The translations under genes were made by a program, and so were the position numbers. Shown here piece by piece: positions 16,403 through 25,690 of a stretch of 64,000 nucleotides of DNA. Position 1 is the stretch's first letter. The number at the start of each line of letters is the position of its first letter. The notes beneath the pieces were generated by a model. It searched no databases. It was not told where the DNA came from and saw nothing but the letters and a program-made list of their open reading frames with translations. The stretch spans positions 744,001 to 808,000 of the forward strand of contig NZ_LRFG02000001.1 in the NCBI RefSeq assembly GCF_001641755.2. Reading direction: 5' to 3'. This stretch comes from Microbulbifer flavimaris. Lineage in GTDB: Bacteria > Pseudomonadota > Gammaproteobacteria > Pseudomonadales > Cellvibrionaceae.

Positions 16403-18766
16403 GTGACGAACTTCACTATCGAATTCGCACACTTGGGCATGGGTGATGTCGACAAGGTCGGCGGCAAGAATGCATCACTGGGCGAGATGATCTCTTCCCT
16501 GGCTGGTGCCGGCGTCCATGTTCCGGGTGGTTTCGCCACTACCGCCGAGGCCTTCCGTGCCTTCCTCACCCACGAAGGTCTGGAGCAGCGCATTGCCGAT
16601 CGCCTGCAGACACTCGATGTTTCAGATGTTACCGCATTGGCAGCGGCGGGGCAGGAAATCCGGCAGTGGATTCTGGACACGCCGTTCCCCGAGGCCCTCG
16701 AGGCCGAGATCAGGGCTGGCTATGAAGAATTGGGCGGCGGTGAGACGGCCGTCGCGGTCCGCTCCTCCGCAACAGCCGAGGACCTGCCAGATGCCTCTTT
16801 CGCAGGACAGCAGGAGACCTTTCTGAACATCCGCGGTATAGACGCTGTACTGCAGGCGGTGAAGGAAGTGTTCGCATCGCTCTATAACGATCGCGCTATT
16901 GCCTACCGCGTGCACACCGGCTATGCGCATGCCGGTGTGGCTCTGTCCGCGGGCATCCAGCATATGGTACGCAGTGAGACTGGCGCGGCCGGTGTCATGT
17001 TCACCCTGGATACCGAAAGCGGTTTCCGCGACGTGGTGTTTATCACCTCATCCTATGGTCTCGGTGAGACCGTGGTTCAGGGCGCCGTCAATCCGGATGA
17101 ATTCTACCTGTACAAGCCTGCCCTCAAGGCGGGCCGCCCGGCAATCTTGCGCCGCAACCGCGGCAGCAAGGCGATCAAGATGGTTTACGATGGCAACGGT
17201 GACTGCGGTCGCTCCGTCAAGACCGTTCCGGTGGACGAAGAGGATCGCCAGCGCTTCTCGCTCACCGACGTCGAATTGAGCAGCCTTGCTGAACAGGCCT
17301 GCAAGATCGAGGAGCACTACGGGCGCCCGATGGATATCGAATGGGCGAAAGACGGCGATACCGGCGAACTCTTTATCGTCCAGGCCCGCCCCGAAACGGT
17401 GCGTTCGCGGGATCAGGGTACAAGTCTTGAGCGGTTCCACCTGCGGGAACGGGGTGAGGTCCTCTGTGAGGGCCGTGCCATCGGCCAGCGCATCGGCGCC
17501 GGCAAGGTCCGCGTCCTGGAGTCAGTGGAAGACATGGCGAACATGGAGGACGGCGAGGTTCTGGTTACGGATATGACCGATCCAGACTGGGAGCCGGTGC
17601 TGAAAAAGGCCAGCGCCATCGTTACCAATCGGGGCGGACGAACCTGTCACGCGGCGATCATTGCCCGCGAACTGGGAATCCCCGCTGTAGTTGGCTGTGG
17701 TGATGCCACAGACAGGCTCGACACCGGTACGCCGGTAACCGTTTCCTGTGCGGAGGGTGATACCGGGTTCGTCATGGCCGGGGAGCTGAACTTCGAGCGC
17801 GAGGAGACCGAAGTCAGTGATATGCCCGACCTGCCGTTCAAGATCATGTTGAACGTGGGCAACCCGGATCGGGCCTTTGCCTTCAGCCACCTGCCAAATC
17901 AGGGGGTTGGCCTGGCGCGCCTGGAGTTCATCCTCAACCGTATGATCGGCATTCATCCAAAGGCGTTACTTGAACTTGAGCGCCTGCCGGACGATCTGCA
18001 GCAGAGTATTCGCAAGCGTATTGGCGGTTATGAATCTCCAGAGAATTTTATCGTTGAGAAGCTTGTCGAGGGTATCGCCACACTGGCTGCCGCATTTGCC
18101 CCCAACCGGGTGATCGTGCGCCTCTCCGACTTCAAGTCCAACGAATACGCACACCTGCTGGGCGGGCAACTGTACGAGCCCAGCGAAGAAAACCCGATGC
18201 TCGGCTTCCGCGGTGCCGCCCGTTATCGCTCCAAGGATTTCCGCCAGTGCTTTGCCCTGGAGTGCAAGGCACTGAAAAAGGTCCGCGACGAAGTGGGCCT
18301 GACCAATGTCGAGATCATGGTGCCGTTCGTGCGCACACCGGAGGAGGCTGCGGAGGTGGTCGAGCTGTTGGCAGCCAACGGCCTGAAGCGTGGCGAGCGT
18401 GGACTCAAAGTGATCATGATGTGTGAGCTACCGTCCAATGCCCTGTTGGCAGAGGAGTTTCTGCAGCACTTTGATGGTTTCTCCATTGGCTCAAACGACC
18501 TGACCCAGTTGACCCTGGGGCTGGACCGTGATTCCGGACTGGTTGCCGATCTGTTCGACGAACGCAATCCGGCCGTCAAGGTACTGCTGTCCCGCGCGAT
18601 CCAGGCCTGTAGGAAAGCTGGCAAATACGTGGGTATTTGCGGGCAGGGCCCATCAGACCACAAGGATTTTGCCCGCTGGTTAATGGACGAAGGAATCGAC
18701 AGTGTGTCCCTGAACCCGGATACAGCCGTGGACACCTGGCTCTTCCTCGCCAATCAGGAAGTCTGA
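16403..18766 (+). CDS. ppsA: Phosphoenolpyruvate synthase
   Basis: 787-residue enzyme converting pyruvate + ATP to PEP + AMP + Pi for gluconeogenesis from C2/C3 substrates. The ATP-grasp domain opens with '[13 protein letters not shown]' and carries '[26 protein letters not shown]'. The swivelling phosphohistidine domain has '[21 protein letters not shown]' with the catalytic His, and the TIM-barrel PEP/pyruvate domain ends in '[30 protein letters not shown]'. GTG 16403 has GAGGG at 8 nt. It is divergent from its regulator ppsR. Together with aceA and glcB further along, it gives a full route from acetate to sugars. Confidence 0.97.
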   Translation: MTNFTIEFAHLGMGDVDKVGGKNASLGEMISSLAGAGVHVPGGFATTAEAFRAFLTHEGLEQRIADRLQTLDVSDVTALAAAGQEIRQWILDTPFPEALEAEIRAGYEELGGGETAVAVRSSATAEDLPDASFAGQQETFLNIRGIDAVLQAVKEVFASLYNDRAIAYRVHTGYAHAGVALSAGIQHMVRSETGAAGVMFTLDTESGFRDVVFITSSYGLGETVVQGAVNPDEFYLYKPALKAGRPAILRRNRGSKAIKMVYDGNGDCGRSVKTVPVDEEDRQRFSLTDVELSSLAEQACKIEEHYGRPMDIEWAKDGDTGELFIVQARPETVRSRDQGTSLERFHLRERGEVLCEGRAIGQRIGAGKVRVLESVEDMANMEDGEVLVTDMTDPDWEPVLKKASAIVTNRGGRTCHAAIIARELGIPAVVGCGDATDRLDTGTPVTVSCAEGDTGFVMAGELNFEREETEVSDMPDLPFKIMLNVGNPDRAFAFSHLPNQGVGLARLEFILNRMIGIHPKALLELERLPDDLQQSIRKRIGGYESPENFIVEKLVEGIATLAAAFAPNRVIVRLSDFKSNEYAHLLGGQLYEPSEENPMLGFRGAARYRSKDFRQCFALECKALKKVRDEVGLTNVEIMVPFVRTPEEAAEVVELLAANGLKRGERGLKVIMMCELPSNALLAEEFLQHFDGFSIGSNDLTQLTLGLDRDSGLVADLFDERNPAVKVLLSRAIQACRKAGKYVGICGQGPSDHKDFARWLMDEGIDSVSLNPDTAVDTWLFLANQEV

Positions 18767-18774
18767 TCCTGCAT

Positions 18775-18800
18775 AAAGCGGCCTCCGGGCCGCTTTTCTT
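18775..18800 (+). terminator. Intrinsic terminator after ppsA
   Basis: Nine-bp stem AAAGCGGCC/GGCCGCTTT with TCCG loop, then TTCTTTT. Confidence 0.9.
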
Positions 18801-19135
18801 TTCATCGTGTTGGTTTGGTGTAGCAAAATAGTTGCTTGTTTTTTTGCTATTTGAAGCTTCCTTCCTTCTACTTACCTTTCATTTAATTGGCTTTTACCCT
18901 AAGCAATTTTTCCATCGCTTAACCTCAGGCAGGAAAAGAACAATTCCGTCTAAGCACTTTTTCTTCTGGCAATAGAATCGAAATAGTTCTAGCGCTTTCA
19001 AGCATTTTCTCCGGTGTTATGCCGCAGCTGGAACTGAGCCCGGGGCACAGTGGATGGCAACAGGAGCAGGGATTGGTCTCGCGGTCAGATGCGTTCCCCC
19101 GTGGGCGATTTCAAGCGATTCGAGTGAGGTGAGCC
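18801..19135. other. Intergenic region, AT-richer than surroundings
   Basis: 335 bp between the ppsA terminator and the L,D-transpeptidase gene. The first ~170 bp are noticeably AT-rich with several T-tracts, and the last ~130 bp return to high GC. I find no convincing -35/-10 pair and no ORF with a ribosome site. The transpeptidase promoter must lie here. Confidence 0.4.
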
Positions 19136-19708
19136 ATGCAAGTGATTAGAATGAATGTACAGCAATGGTATCTGGCGGCTTTGGCAGCCTGTCTTGTCGC
19201 TGCGCTTGCCACTCCAACTGCGCAAGCCAATACGAGGGGCGTCAACTGGTTTGACGACCATGCGGCTGCCAACTCATCGGGATCGCCCTCCATCCGCATC
19301 GATTTAAGCGAACAGCGGGCCTATTTTTACAAGGGCGGTCGTCTCGTCGGCGTGTCCAAGGTATCATCCGGTAAGCCTGGCTATCGCACCAGCCCAGGGC
19401 ACTTCCGGGTGCTCTCAAAGCACCCCAACCACCGCTCTACGATTTACGGCAGTTTTGTTGATAAAAGAACAGGTCGAGTCGTGAAAGCGGATGTCAATAC
19501 CCGTGAGGATCGTCGCCCTCCCGGTACCTACTATCGTGGAGCGAAGATGAATCACTATATCCGATTCAATGGCGGCGTGGGCCTGCATGCCTCAGGGCAT
19601 GTGCCCAACTATCCGGCTTCCCATGGCTGTGTCCGCATGCCTCCGCACATGGCGCAAAAGTTTTATCGCTTTGCACGTGTCGGCACACCGGTCCGAGTCA
19701 CCTGGTAA
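19136..19708 (+). CDS. L,D-transpeptidase (YkuD domain), exported
   Basis: 190 residues. A signal peptide ('WYLAALAACLVAALATPTAQA', cleavage about 31) is followed by a YkuD catalytic domain. The active-site signature HxnSHGCxR is complete: H151, then S162-H163-G164-C165-V166-R167, with C165 the nucleophile. Such enzymes cross-link peptidoglycan through 3-3 bonds or anchor lipoprotein. The domain is compact, without LysM or peptidoglycan-binding modules, so it resembles small YkuD proteins rather than the ~300-residue YcbB/ErfK enzymes. ATG 19136 has GAGGTGAG upstream; an internal ATG five codons later is possible. It is monocistronic, followed by a terminator. Confidence 0.92.
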   Translation: MQVIRMNVQQWYLAALAACLVAALATPTAQANTRGVNWFDDHAAANSSGSPSIRIDLSEQRAYFYKGGRLVGVSKVSSGKPGYRTSPGHFRVLSKHPNHRSTIYGSFVDKRTGRVVKADVNTREDRRPPGTYYRGAKMNHYIRFNGGVGLHASGHVPNYPASHGCVRMPPHMAQKFYRFARVGTPVRVTW

Positions 19709-19739
19709 GAGACATCTGGTAAGAGCCATCTGACAGATG
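19702..19739 (+). repeat. Short tandem repeat over the transpeptidase stop codon
   Basis: A 14-bp unit CTGGTAAGAGNCAT is repeated twice (19702-19715, 19716-19729), then CATCTGACAGATG forms a small palindrome. The first unit contains the TAA stop. It looks like a local slippage duplication. Confidence 0.7.
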
Positions 19740-20091
19740 CTTGAGCCAATGTTCCTGCAGTGACGGCCAGCACCTGCGCCAGGAGTGATGAACCATTGCA
19801 CGCCGTGCAAGCATCTCGCTCCGCCATTTATTGCCGGTATCCAGTCTCAGCCCCCTGTTGCAAAGCAGGGGGCTGTTATCATTGACTGGGTAAGCAGAGA
19901 GCACTCTGCTGTCCTGAACTTCTTTGCATGCTTTGGTCTGTAGGGCGCTCTCCATTAAAGGAGTGAATAACGACTATTTCTGGTCTTGCAGCGCGTTATC
20001 CGTAAAATCAGTAGCTCCATGCAACTTTGCGTTGCGGTAACTTTTCTTGTTCCTCAATCAGATTCCTCTTGCAGCCCAGTAAGGAGTGGCG
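19709..20091. other. Intergenic region between L,D-transpeptidase and rraA
   Basis: 383 bp. It holds the tandem repeat, the terminator at 19848-19880 and then ~210 bp with no ORF worth reporting. The AAGGAG ribosome site of rraA ends at 20086. Confidence 0.5.
19848..19880 (+). terminator. Terminator-like hairpin after the L,D-transpeptidase
   Basis: Ten-bp perfect stem CAGCCCCCTG/CAGGGGGCTG with an 8-nt loop, followed by TTATCATT. Confidence 0.7.
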
Positions 20092-20574
20092 ATGATCAGC
20101 ACCCCGGATCTCTGCGATGCCCATGGTGACAAGGTGCAAGTACTTGAGCCCATGATGATTAATTTCGGCGGCCGCGAGCGCTTTGGTGGCCAGGTTACCA
20201 CCATCAAGTGCTTTGAAGACAATTCCCTGGTCCGTGAGCTGGTCGCGGAGCCCGGCGAGGGCAGGGTTCTGGTTGTCGATGCGGGTGGCTCGATGCGGCG
20301 CGCTTGTCTGGGCGATATGCTTGCCGAGAAAGCCTGTAACAATGGCTGGGAGGGCATCCTCATGTATGGCTGCATCCGCGATGTTGATGAGATCGGGGCA
20401 TTGGATATTGGTGTGCAGGCTTTGGGCGCCCACCCGATGAAAACCGAAAAAAAGGGTATTGGTGAAAGGGATGTTCCGGTGCGTTTTGGTGGCGTGACGT
20501 TTGAGCCGGGTGCGTTCGTCTATGCCGACAATAACGGGATTATTGTTGCAGACCAGCCATTGCTCCAGGCGTAG
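20092..20574 (+). CDS. rraA: Ribonuclease E activity regulator RraA
   Basis: 160-residue cytoplasmic protein matching RraA in length and sequence: '[18 protein letters not shown]', '[19 protein letters not shown]', '[25 protein letters not shown]', '[16 protein letters not shown]'. RraA trimers bind RNase E and the degradosome and dampen RNA decay; some homologues act as oxaloacetate decarboxylase or HMG aldolase and share the fold. ATG 20092 follows AAGGAG by 5 nt, better than the GTG at 20086 that overlaps the ribosome site itself. An rraA-like gene also lies near ppsA in Pseudomonas, so the context is conserved. Confidence 0.93.
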   Translation: MISTPDLCDAHGDKVQVLEPMMINFGGRERFGGQVTTIKCFEDNSLVRELVAEPGEGRVLVVDAGGSMRRACLGDMLAEKACNNGWEGILMYGCIRDVDEIGALDIGVQALGAHPMKTEKKGIGERDVPVRFGGVTFEPGAFVYADNNGIIVADQPLLQA

Positions 20575-20925
20575 CGGGCAAAAACTAATCCATCCAATCC
20601 GGCCAAAGGGTGCTTTGGCCCGGAGGCATCTTGCCGGCTCATTCCTCCCCGGCCCGCTACTGGCTGGCCGGGCATGGAGAGCCCTGATTACCCCTGGATG
20701 ATCTTCGCGCCCCTGTTCTTGTCCTTGTCATTGCCCTTGCCTGGGCAGGGTCCCACCCTCTCATCCAATACAGTCCGATGTTGAACGTCCCGCCATTCCG
20801 CCCTGGTGTGACCGGAGCGACGACCATTGACCACCCCGGTCGCCTATTATGTGAGCTGAACGCCTTATCGGCTCGTACCCATTACTGACCCGCATTGAAT
20901 TCACGCAACATCTGGAACTATCGAC
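20575..20925. other. Intergenic region between rraA and fadE
   Basis: 351 bp. It contains a perfect 8-bp hairpin GGCCAAAG/CTTTGGCC with GGTG loop (20601-20620), probably the end of the rraA transcript but without a U-run. A pyrimidine-rich stretch with repeated CCTTG words (~20715-20745) follows. I find no supported ORF and no clear promoter, although the fadE promoter must be here. Confidence 0.45.
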
Positions 20926-23151
20926 ATGAGCGACTTGCGCAAAAAGTGGATGACCCGTCCGCTTTTGAAGCTGATCAAGAAGGTTTTGCCGCCCATTTCA
21001 GAGACAGAGCGAGAGGCCATGGAGGCCGGCGAGGTCTGGTGGGATGCACAGCTCCTTTCCGGAAAGCCGGACTGGGATCAGTTACTCAACATGGGCCCCC
21101 CGAAACTGACTGAAGAGGAACAGGCCTTTATTGATGGTCCGACCGAAAAGTTGTGCCAGATGATTGATGACTGGAAAATCAGCTTTGAGGATCGAGCCAT
21201 CCCGAAGGAAGTGTGGGAATTCCTGAAGAAGGAGCGCTTCTTCGGCATCATTATCCCCAAAGAGTATGGTGGTCTCGGCTTCTCCCCGACGGCACACGCT
21301 GACATTGTCACCAAGATTTCCACCCGCAGCACCAGTGTTGGCGTGACGGTGATGGTGCCTAACTCACTGGGGCCCGGGGAGCTGTTGATGGCCCACGGCA
21401 CAGACGAGCAGAAGAATTACTATCTGCCACGTCTTGCCGATGGCCGGGACATTCCCTGCTTCGGCCTGACCGGCGTGGAGGCGGGCTCTGATGCGGCTTC
21501 CATGACCGATACCGGTGTGGTTTGCTATGGCGACTACAAGGGTGAAAAGACCCTCGGAATGCGGGTCAACTGGCACAAGCGCTATATCACGCTTGGCCCG
21601 GTTGCGACCATTCTCGGTCTCGCCTTCAAACTTTATGACCCCGATCACCTCCTCGGCGACGAGGATGAGCTTGGCTTTACCGTCGCTCTGGTACCCACTG
21701 ACACAGAGGGCGTGACCATTGGCCAGCGCCACCTCCCTGCCATGCAGGCTTTCCAGAACGGGCCGAACTGGGGCGAGGATGTTTTCATTCCGATGGACTG
21801 GATCATCGGCGGCCAGGAAAATGTGGGCCGCGGTTGGCATATGTTGATGAGTGCCCTGGCCGCGGGGCGGGGTATTTCCCTGCCATCCCTTTCCACTGGT
21901 GGCGCCAAGATGGCGGCCCGCCTGACCGGGGCCTATGCCCGGGTGAGAGAGCAATTCAGTATCCCCATTGGGCGCTTCGAAGGTGTGCAGCGGCGGTTGG
22001 CAGAGATCGCCGGTATCGCCTACGTGCTCGACAGTGCCCACAAGACCACGACCGGTGCACTAGACCGGGGGCACAAGCCAGCCGTGGTTTCCGCCATCAT
22101 GAAAGCCCATGCAACCTATGGCCTTCGCGATGCCATCAACGATGCCATGGATATTCACGCGGGCAAGGCGATCATGGATGGTCCCCTCAACTACCTGGGT
22201 AATGTGTACCGCGCGGTACCGGTGGCGATTACGGTGGAGGGGGCCAACATCCTCACCCGAAGCCTGATGATCTTCGGCCAGGGTGCGATTCGTTGCCACC
22301 CCTATCTGCTGGATGAGATGCTGGCGGCTGAAAACCCGGATACCGAGGCCGGTGTCGACGAGCTGGACAAACTGCTTCCCCGGCACATGCTGTTCCAGAT
22401 CAAGACTCTGCTCCGCGGTATCTTCCACGGCTGGACCGTGGGGATTTTCGCCAGTAGCCCCAAGGGTGTGGGTTACGCCGCAAAATACTATCGGCAGTTG
22501 AACCGTTACTCCGCCATTCTCACCCTGGCTACCGAAATTTCACTGATGTCTCTGGGCGGAGAGCTGAAGCGCAAGGAGCTGATCTCCGCTCGGCTGGGTG
22601 ATGTGCTCAGTCAGCTGTACCTGTTGAGCTGCACCCTGAAGCGATTCAAGGACGATGGCTCGCCCAAGGAAGATCGGCCCTTGCTCGAATTTGCGATGCG
22701 TGCGGGGTTGCACAAGATCGAGCAGAGCCTGCTCGAGGTCTATCAGAACTTCCCGCGCCGTTTCCTCGGCCACCTGATGCACTTTCTCACTATGCCCTGG
22801 GGCCACAGTATCCACACCGCCTCGGACCGCCAGGCGCGTGCCTGTGCCGAGCTATTGATGGAGCCTTCGGAGACCCGCGACCGCCTGACCAAGGGGGTGT
22901 TCCTCGGCAACCCCGGTGATGGTGTCGATATCGTCGAACAGGCCTTCCAGAAGGTCAGTGCCAATGAGGCGGCGAGAGACAAGCTGAAGAAGGGCGGCAT
23001 CCGCATGCTGAACCATGACACCATCAAGGAAGGGGTGCAGCGCAAGCTCATCAGTGAAGAGGAAGCGGAAGAGCTGCGGGACGTGGCAGACGCTGTTTAT
23101 ATGGCGATTCAGGTTGACTACTTCGACGACCTGGGCAAGCAGAAAGGCTGA
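20926..23151 (+). CDS. fadE: Acyl-CoA dehydrogenase FadE
   Basis: 741-residue acyl-CoA dehydrogenase of the FadE type (first step of beta-oxidation, FAD-dependent, inner-membrane associated). The N-terminal domain has 'FFGIIIPKEYGGLGFSPTAHADIV', the middle 'FGLTGVEAGSDAASMTDTG', and the catalytic region 'VEGANILTRSLMIFGQGAIRCHPY' includes the active-site Glu. The long C-terminal extension (~480-741) is the FadE-specific DUF1974 region. E. coli FadE is 814 residues; the shorter N-terminus here lacks the membrane helices of that protein. It is followed 21 bp later by a CoA-transferase-family gene, suggesting a two-gene operon. Confidence 0.93.
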   Translation: MSDLRKKWMTRPLLKLIKKVLPPISETEREAMEAGEVWWDAQLLSGKPDWDQLLNMGPPKLTEEEQAFIDGPTEKLCQMIDDWKISFEDRAIPKEVWEFLKKERFFGIIIPKEYGGLGFSPTAHADIVTKISTRSTSVGVTVMVPNSLGPGELLMAHGTDEQKNYYLPRLADGRDIPCFGLTGVEAGSDAASMTDTGVVCYGDYKGEKTLGMRVNWHKRYITLGPVATILGLAFKLYDPDHLLGDEDELGFTVALVPTDTEGVTIGQRHLPAMQAFQNGPNWGEDVFIPMDWIIGGQENVGRGWHMLMSALAAGRGISLPSLSTGGAKMAARLTGAYARVREQFSIPIGRFEGVQRRLAEIAGIAYVLDSAHKTTTGALDRGHKPAVVSAIMKAHATYGLRDAINDAMDIHAGKAIMDGPLNYLGNVYRAVPVAITVEGANILTRSLMIFGQGAIRCHPYLLDEMLAAENPDTEAGVDELDKLLPRHMLFQIKTLLRGIFHGWTVGIFASSPKGVGYAAKYYRQLNRYSAILTLATEISLMSLGGELKRKELISARLGDVLSQLYLLSCTLKRFKDDGSPKEDRPLLEFAMRAGLHKIEQSLLEVYQNFPRRFLGHLMHFLTMPWGHSIHTASDRQARACAELLMEPSETRDRLTKGVFLGNPGDGVDIVEQAFQKVSANEAARDKLKKGGIRMLNHDTIKEGVQRKLISEEEAEELRDVADAVYMAIQVDYFDDLGKQKG

Positions 23152-23172
23152 TTCCACGGGAGAGGTACACCC

Positions 23173-25413
23173 ATGGGAAAGGGTAGGGGCGCGCAGCCCC
23201 AGCGATTCGATTGCGCGGAGGCCTGTGTCGACGCCGTCATCAAGGCGGTGGGCAGAAAAATCGTACTGGGAGTGCCCCTGGGTATTGGCAAAGCCAACCA
23301 CTTCGTCAATGCCCTCTATGCCCGGGCTGCGGAAGATCCTTCCATATCACTGACTATATTTACCGCGCTTACTCTGGAGCGGCCACAAGGCAGCAGTGAA
23401 ATCGAGCGCCGATTCATCCAGCCATTGCTGGATCGGCTATACAGCGAGTACATCGACCTCGCTTACACCCCTGCCAGGCGCAAGAAATTGTTGCCTCCGA
23501 ACATCGAAGTCTGTGAGTTCTTCCTGCTCAGCGGGGCGTTCCTCCATAATCCGGTGGTCCAGCAGGATTACGTCAGCGCCAATTACACCCATGTACCGCG
23601 GGATTTGATGGACCGCGGTCTCAATGTCCTTGCCCAGATGGTCTCCCCGGGAGCAGATGGCGCGCGTTATAGTCTGAGTAGTAATCCGGATCTCACCCTT
23701 CCATTGCTCAAAATGGCAAGCCAGCGCAGTGACCACCAGATTTTTCTGGTGGGGGAGAGCAACCCCCAGCTGCCTTACATGCCGGGCGATTCTGAACTGC
23801 CCAGCGAAGCTTTCGACTTTGTGCTGGAAGGAGATACCTTCGAGTCGCCATTGTTCCCGGCTCCCGCGCCTCCAGTAGGGTTTACTGAGTACGCACTGGC
23901 GTTCCACATCTGCAGCCTGATCAGGGACGGGGGAACCCTGCAGGTGGGCATCGGCGCCCTCGGGGATGCGATCTGCCATGTCCTCGGTCTGCGCCAGGCA
24001 CACAACAAGACCTACAGTGAAACCCTGCGGGATCTCACCTGTGATGACTCCCTGCAGTTACGCCACCGCTTACCCCTCGAGGAGCAACCATTTGAACGAG
24101 GCCTTTATGGTGCGAGTGAGATGGTACCGCCTGGCTTTCTGCACCTGCGGCGCATGGGTATCCTGACCAGGGAGGTCTATCCGGATGTTGCTGTGCAGAA
24201 GCTGCTCGACGAGGGAAAAATTACCGCAACTGTGACTGAGGAAGTGCTGCTGGCGTTACAGGAGTGCGGACGAATCAGTAGCCCTCTGACGCCGGCAGAT
24301 ACCGAGTTCCTGCAGCGCCTGGGTGTCATCGATCCAAGTTACTCCTGGCGGGGCCACCGGCTGTTAAGCCCTGAGGGGGAAGAGGAGGAGTGCGACCTGC
24401 ACAGTGAGAGTGGTCGCCGGCGTCTATTGGGCGCTTGCGCCAACAAGAAGCTGAAAGGCGGAGTATGGCTGCACGGGGGCTTTTATCTCGGGCCCGCTTC
24501 GATGTACCAGGAGCTGCGGGAAATGGACCCCGAGGAGCTGGGCGGCATCAATATGACGGCCATCCACTATATCAACGACCTTCAAGAAGATCGGCAGCTC
24601 AAGGTCGCACAGCGCAACGAGGCCAGATTCGTCAACTCCGCCATGATGGTCACCTTAAACGGTGCGGTTATCTCCGATGGGCTGGGTGATGCGCAGGTGG
24701 TCAGTGGTGTGGGGGGGCAATATAACTTTGTCGCCCAGGCCCATGAGCTGGAGGACGGGTGCTCCATTATTGCCGTTCCGAGCACCCGCATCAGTGGCGG
24801 AGAAACCAAAAGCAACGTCGTCTGGGAATTCCCACATACCACCATTCCCCGGCACCTGCGGGATATTGTCGTCACCGAGTATGGGGTGGCAGACCTGCGC
24901 GGAAAGACGGACCGGGATGTGATGGTGGCCATGTTGGGCATCTGTGACTCCCGTTTTCAGGGAGAGCTACTCGAAAAGGCGAAGTCTGCGGGAAAAATCG
25001 AGCAGGATTACGCCATTCCCCTGGAGTTTACTGCCAACCTGCCCGATCGCGTTCGCGCCGCGTTCAGCGATCCTGAACGCCTGTCCCTGTTGCCCTATTA
25101 CCCGCTCGGGACAGATTTCACCGATGAAGAGGCTTTGCTGGCTGCGGCACTGAAGCAGCTCAAGGTGCACAGTCGCAAGTGGTGGAAAATGCTCCCCCTG
25201 ATCCTCTCTGGCCGTGCCGCGCGGAGGGACCAGTCACAGGACGCAGCCTACATCCATCGCTGCCTGGAGCGAATGGCATTTGAAGGGACCGATACCTTCG
25301 AGCATCGCCTGGAAGGGTATGCGGTGGCCGGGGCCCTGAAAAAATTCATCAACAGACAGAGGCCGCTGCGGGGGAATATGGCTGCAGGCGTTCAGGGCAA
25401 GACACCCGGGTAA
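23173..25413 (+). CDS. Acetyl-CoA hydrolase/transferase family protein (large form)
   Basis: 746 residues, much longer than the ~430-550 of ordinary family I CoA-transferases. The N-terminal half ('GRKIVLGVPLGIGKANHFVNALYARA') begins like an acetyl-CoA hydrolase N-domain. The C-terminal AcetylCoA_hyd_C domain is clear at about 470-620: 'VNSAMMVTLNGAVISDGLGDAQVVSGVGGQYNFVAQAHELEDGCSI' and 'EYGVADLRGKTDRDVM', whose Glu aligns with the catalytic residue. Another ~130 C-terminal residues are hydrophilic with a Lys/Trp-rich patch. It likely moves CoA between short acyl groups or hydrolyses acyl-CoA. Its place 21 bp after fadE points to fatty-acid degradation; the exact substrate is unknown. Confidence 0.85.
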   Translation: MGKGRGAQPQRFDCAEACVDAVIKAVGRKIVLGVPLGIGKANHFVNALYARAAEDPSISLTIFTALTLERPQGSSEIERRFIQPLLDRLYSEYIDLAYTPARRKKLLPPNIEVCEFFLLSGAFLHNPVVQQDYVSANYTHVPRDLMDRGLNVLAQMVSPGADGARYSLSSNPDLTLPLLKMASQRSDHQIFLVGESNPQLPYMPGDSELPSEAFDFVLEGDTFESPLFPAPAPPVGFTEYALAFHICSLIRDGGTLQVGIGALGDAICHVLGLRQAHNKTYSETLRDLTCDDSLQLRHRLPLEEQPFERGLYGASEMVPPGFLHLRRMGILTREVYPDVAVQKLLDEGKITATVTEEVLLALQECGRISSPLTPADTEFLQRLGVIDPSYSWRGHRLLSPEGEEEECDLHSESGRRRLLGACANKKLKGGVWLHGGFYLGPASMYQELREMDPEELGGINMTAIHYINDLQEDRQLKVAQRNEARFVNSAMMVTLNGAVISDGLGDAQVVSGVGGQYNFVAQAHELEDGCSIIAVPSTRISGGETKSNVVWEFPHTTIPRHLRDIVVTEYGVADLRGKTDRDVMVAMLGICDSRFQGELLEKAKSAGKIEQDYAIPLEFTANLPDRVRAAFSDPERLSLLPYYPLGTDFTDEEALLAAALKQLKVHSRKWWKMLPLILSGRAARRDQSQDAAYIHRCLERMAFEGTDTFEHRLEGYAVAGALKKFINRQRPLRGNMAAGVQGKTPG

Positions 25414-25690
25414 TGTGCAAGCACCGGACAAACGTCGGAGAGAGGATTTGGCACCGCTCGCCAGCGCTCGGATCCCGTGGATTCAAGAACGCCGTCCAGA
25501 GGTTTCCGACCACGCAAGGGGAGGATAAGGGGAGGATAGTGAGAGGGCCTCTCAGGGCATCGCTGCCGCTTGCGGGAATGATGGCGACTTGTAAAATCTC
25601 ATGCAGTTTTCAAGCTCAGCAGTTACATGGAAGCGGGCAGGATATCCCGAGCCCTGAACAGCCACTCCTTTTCATTCGCCTGCTGGAGAG

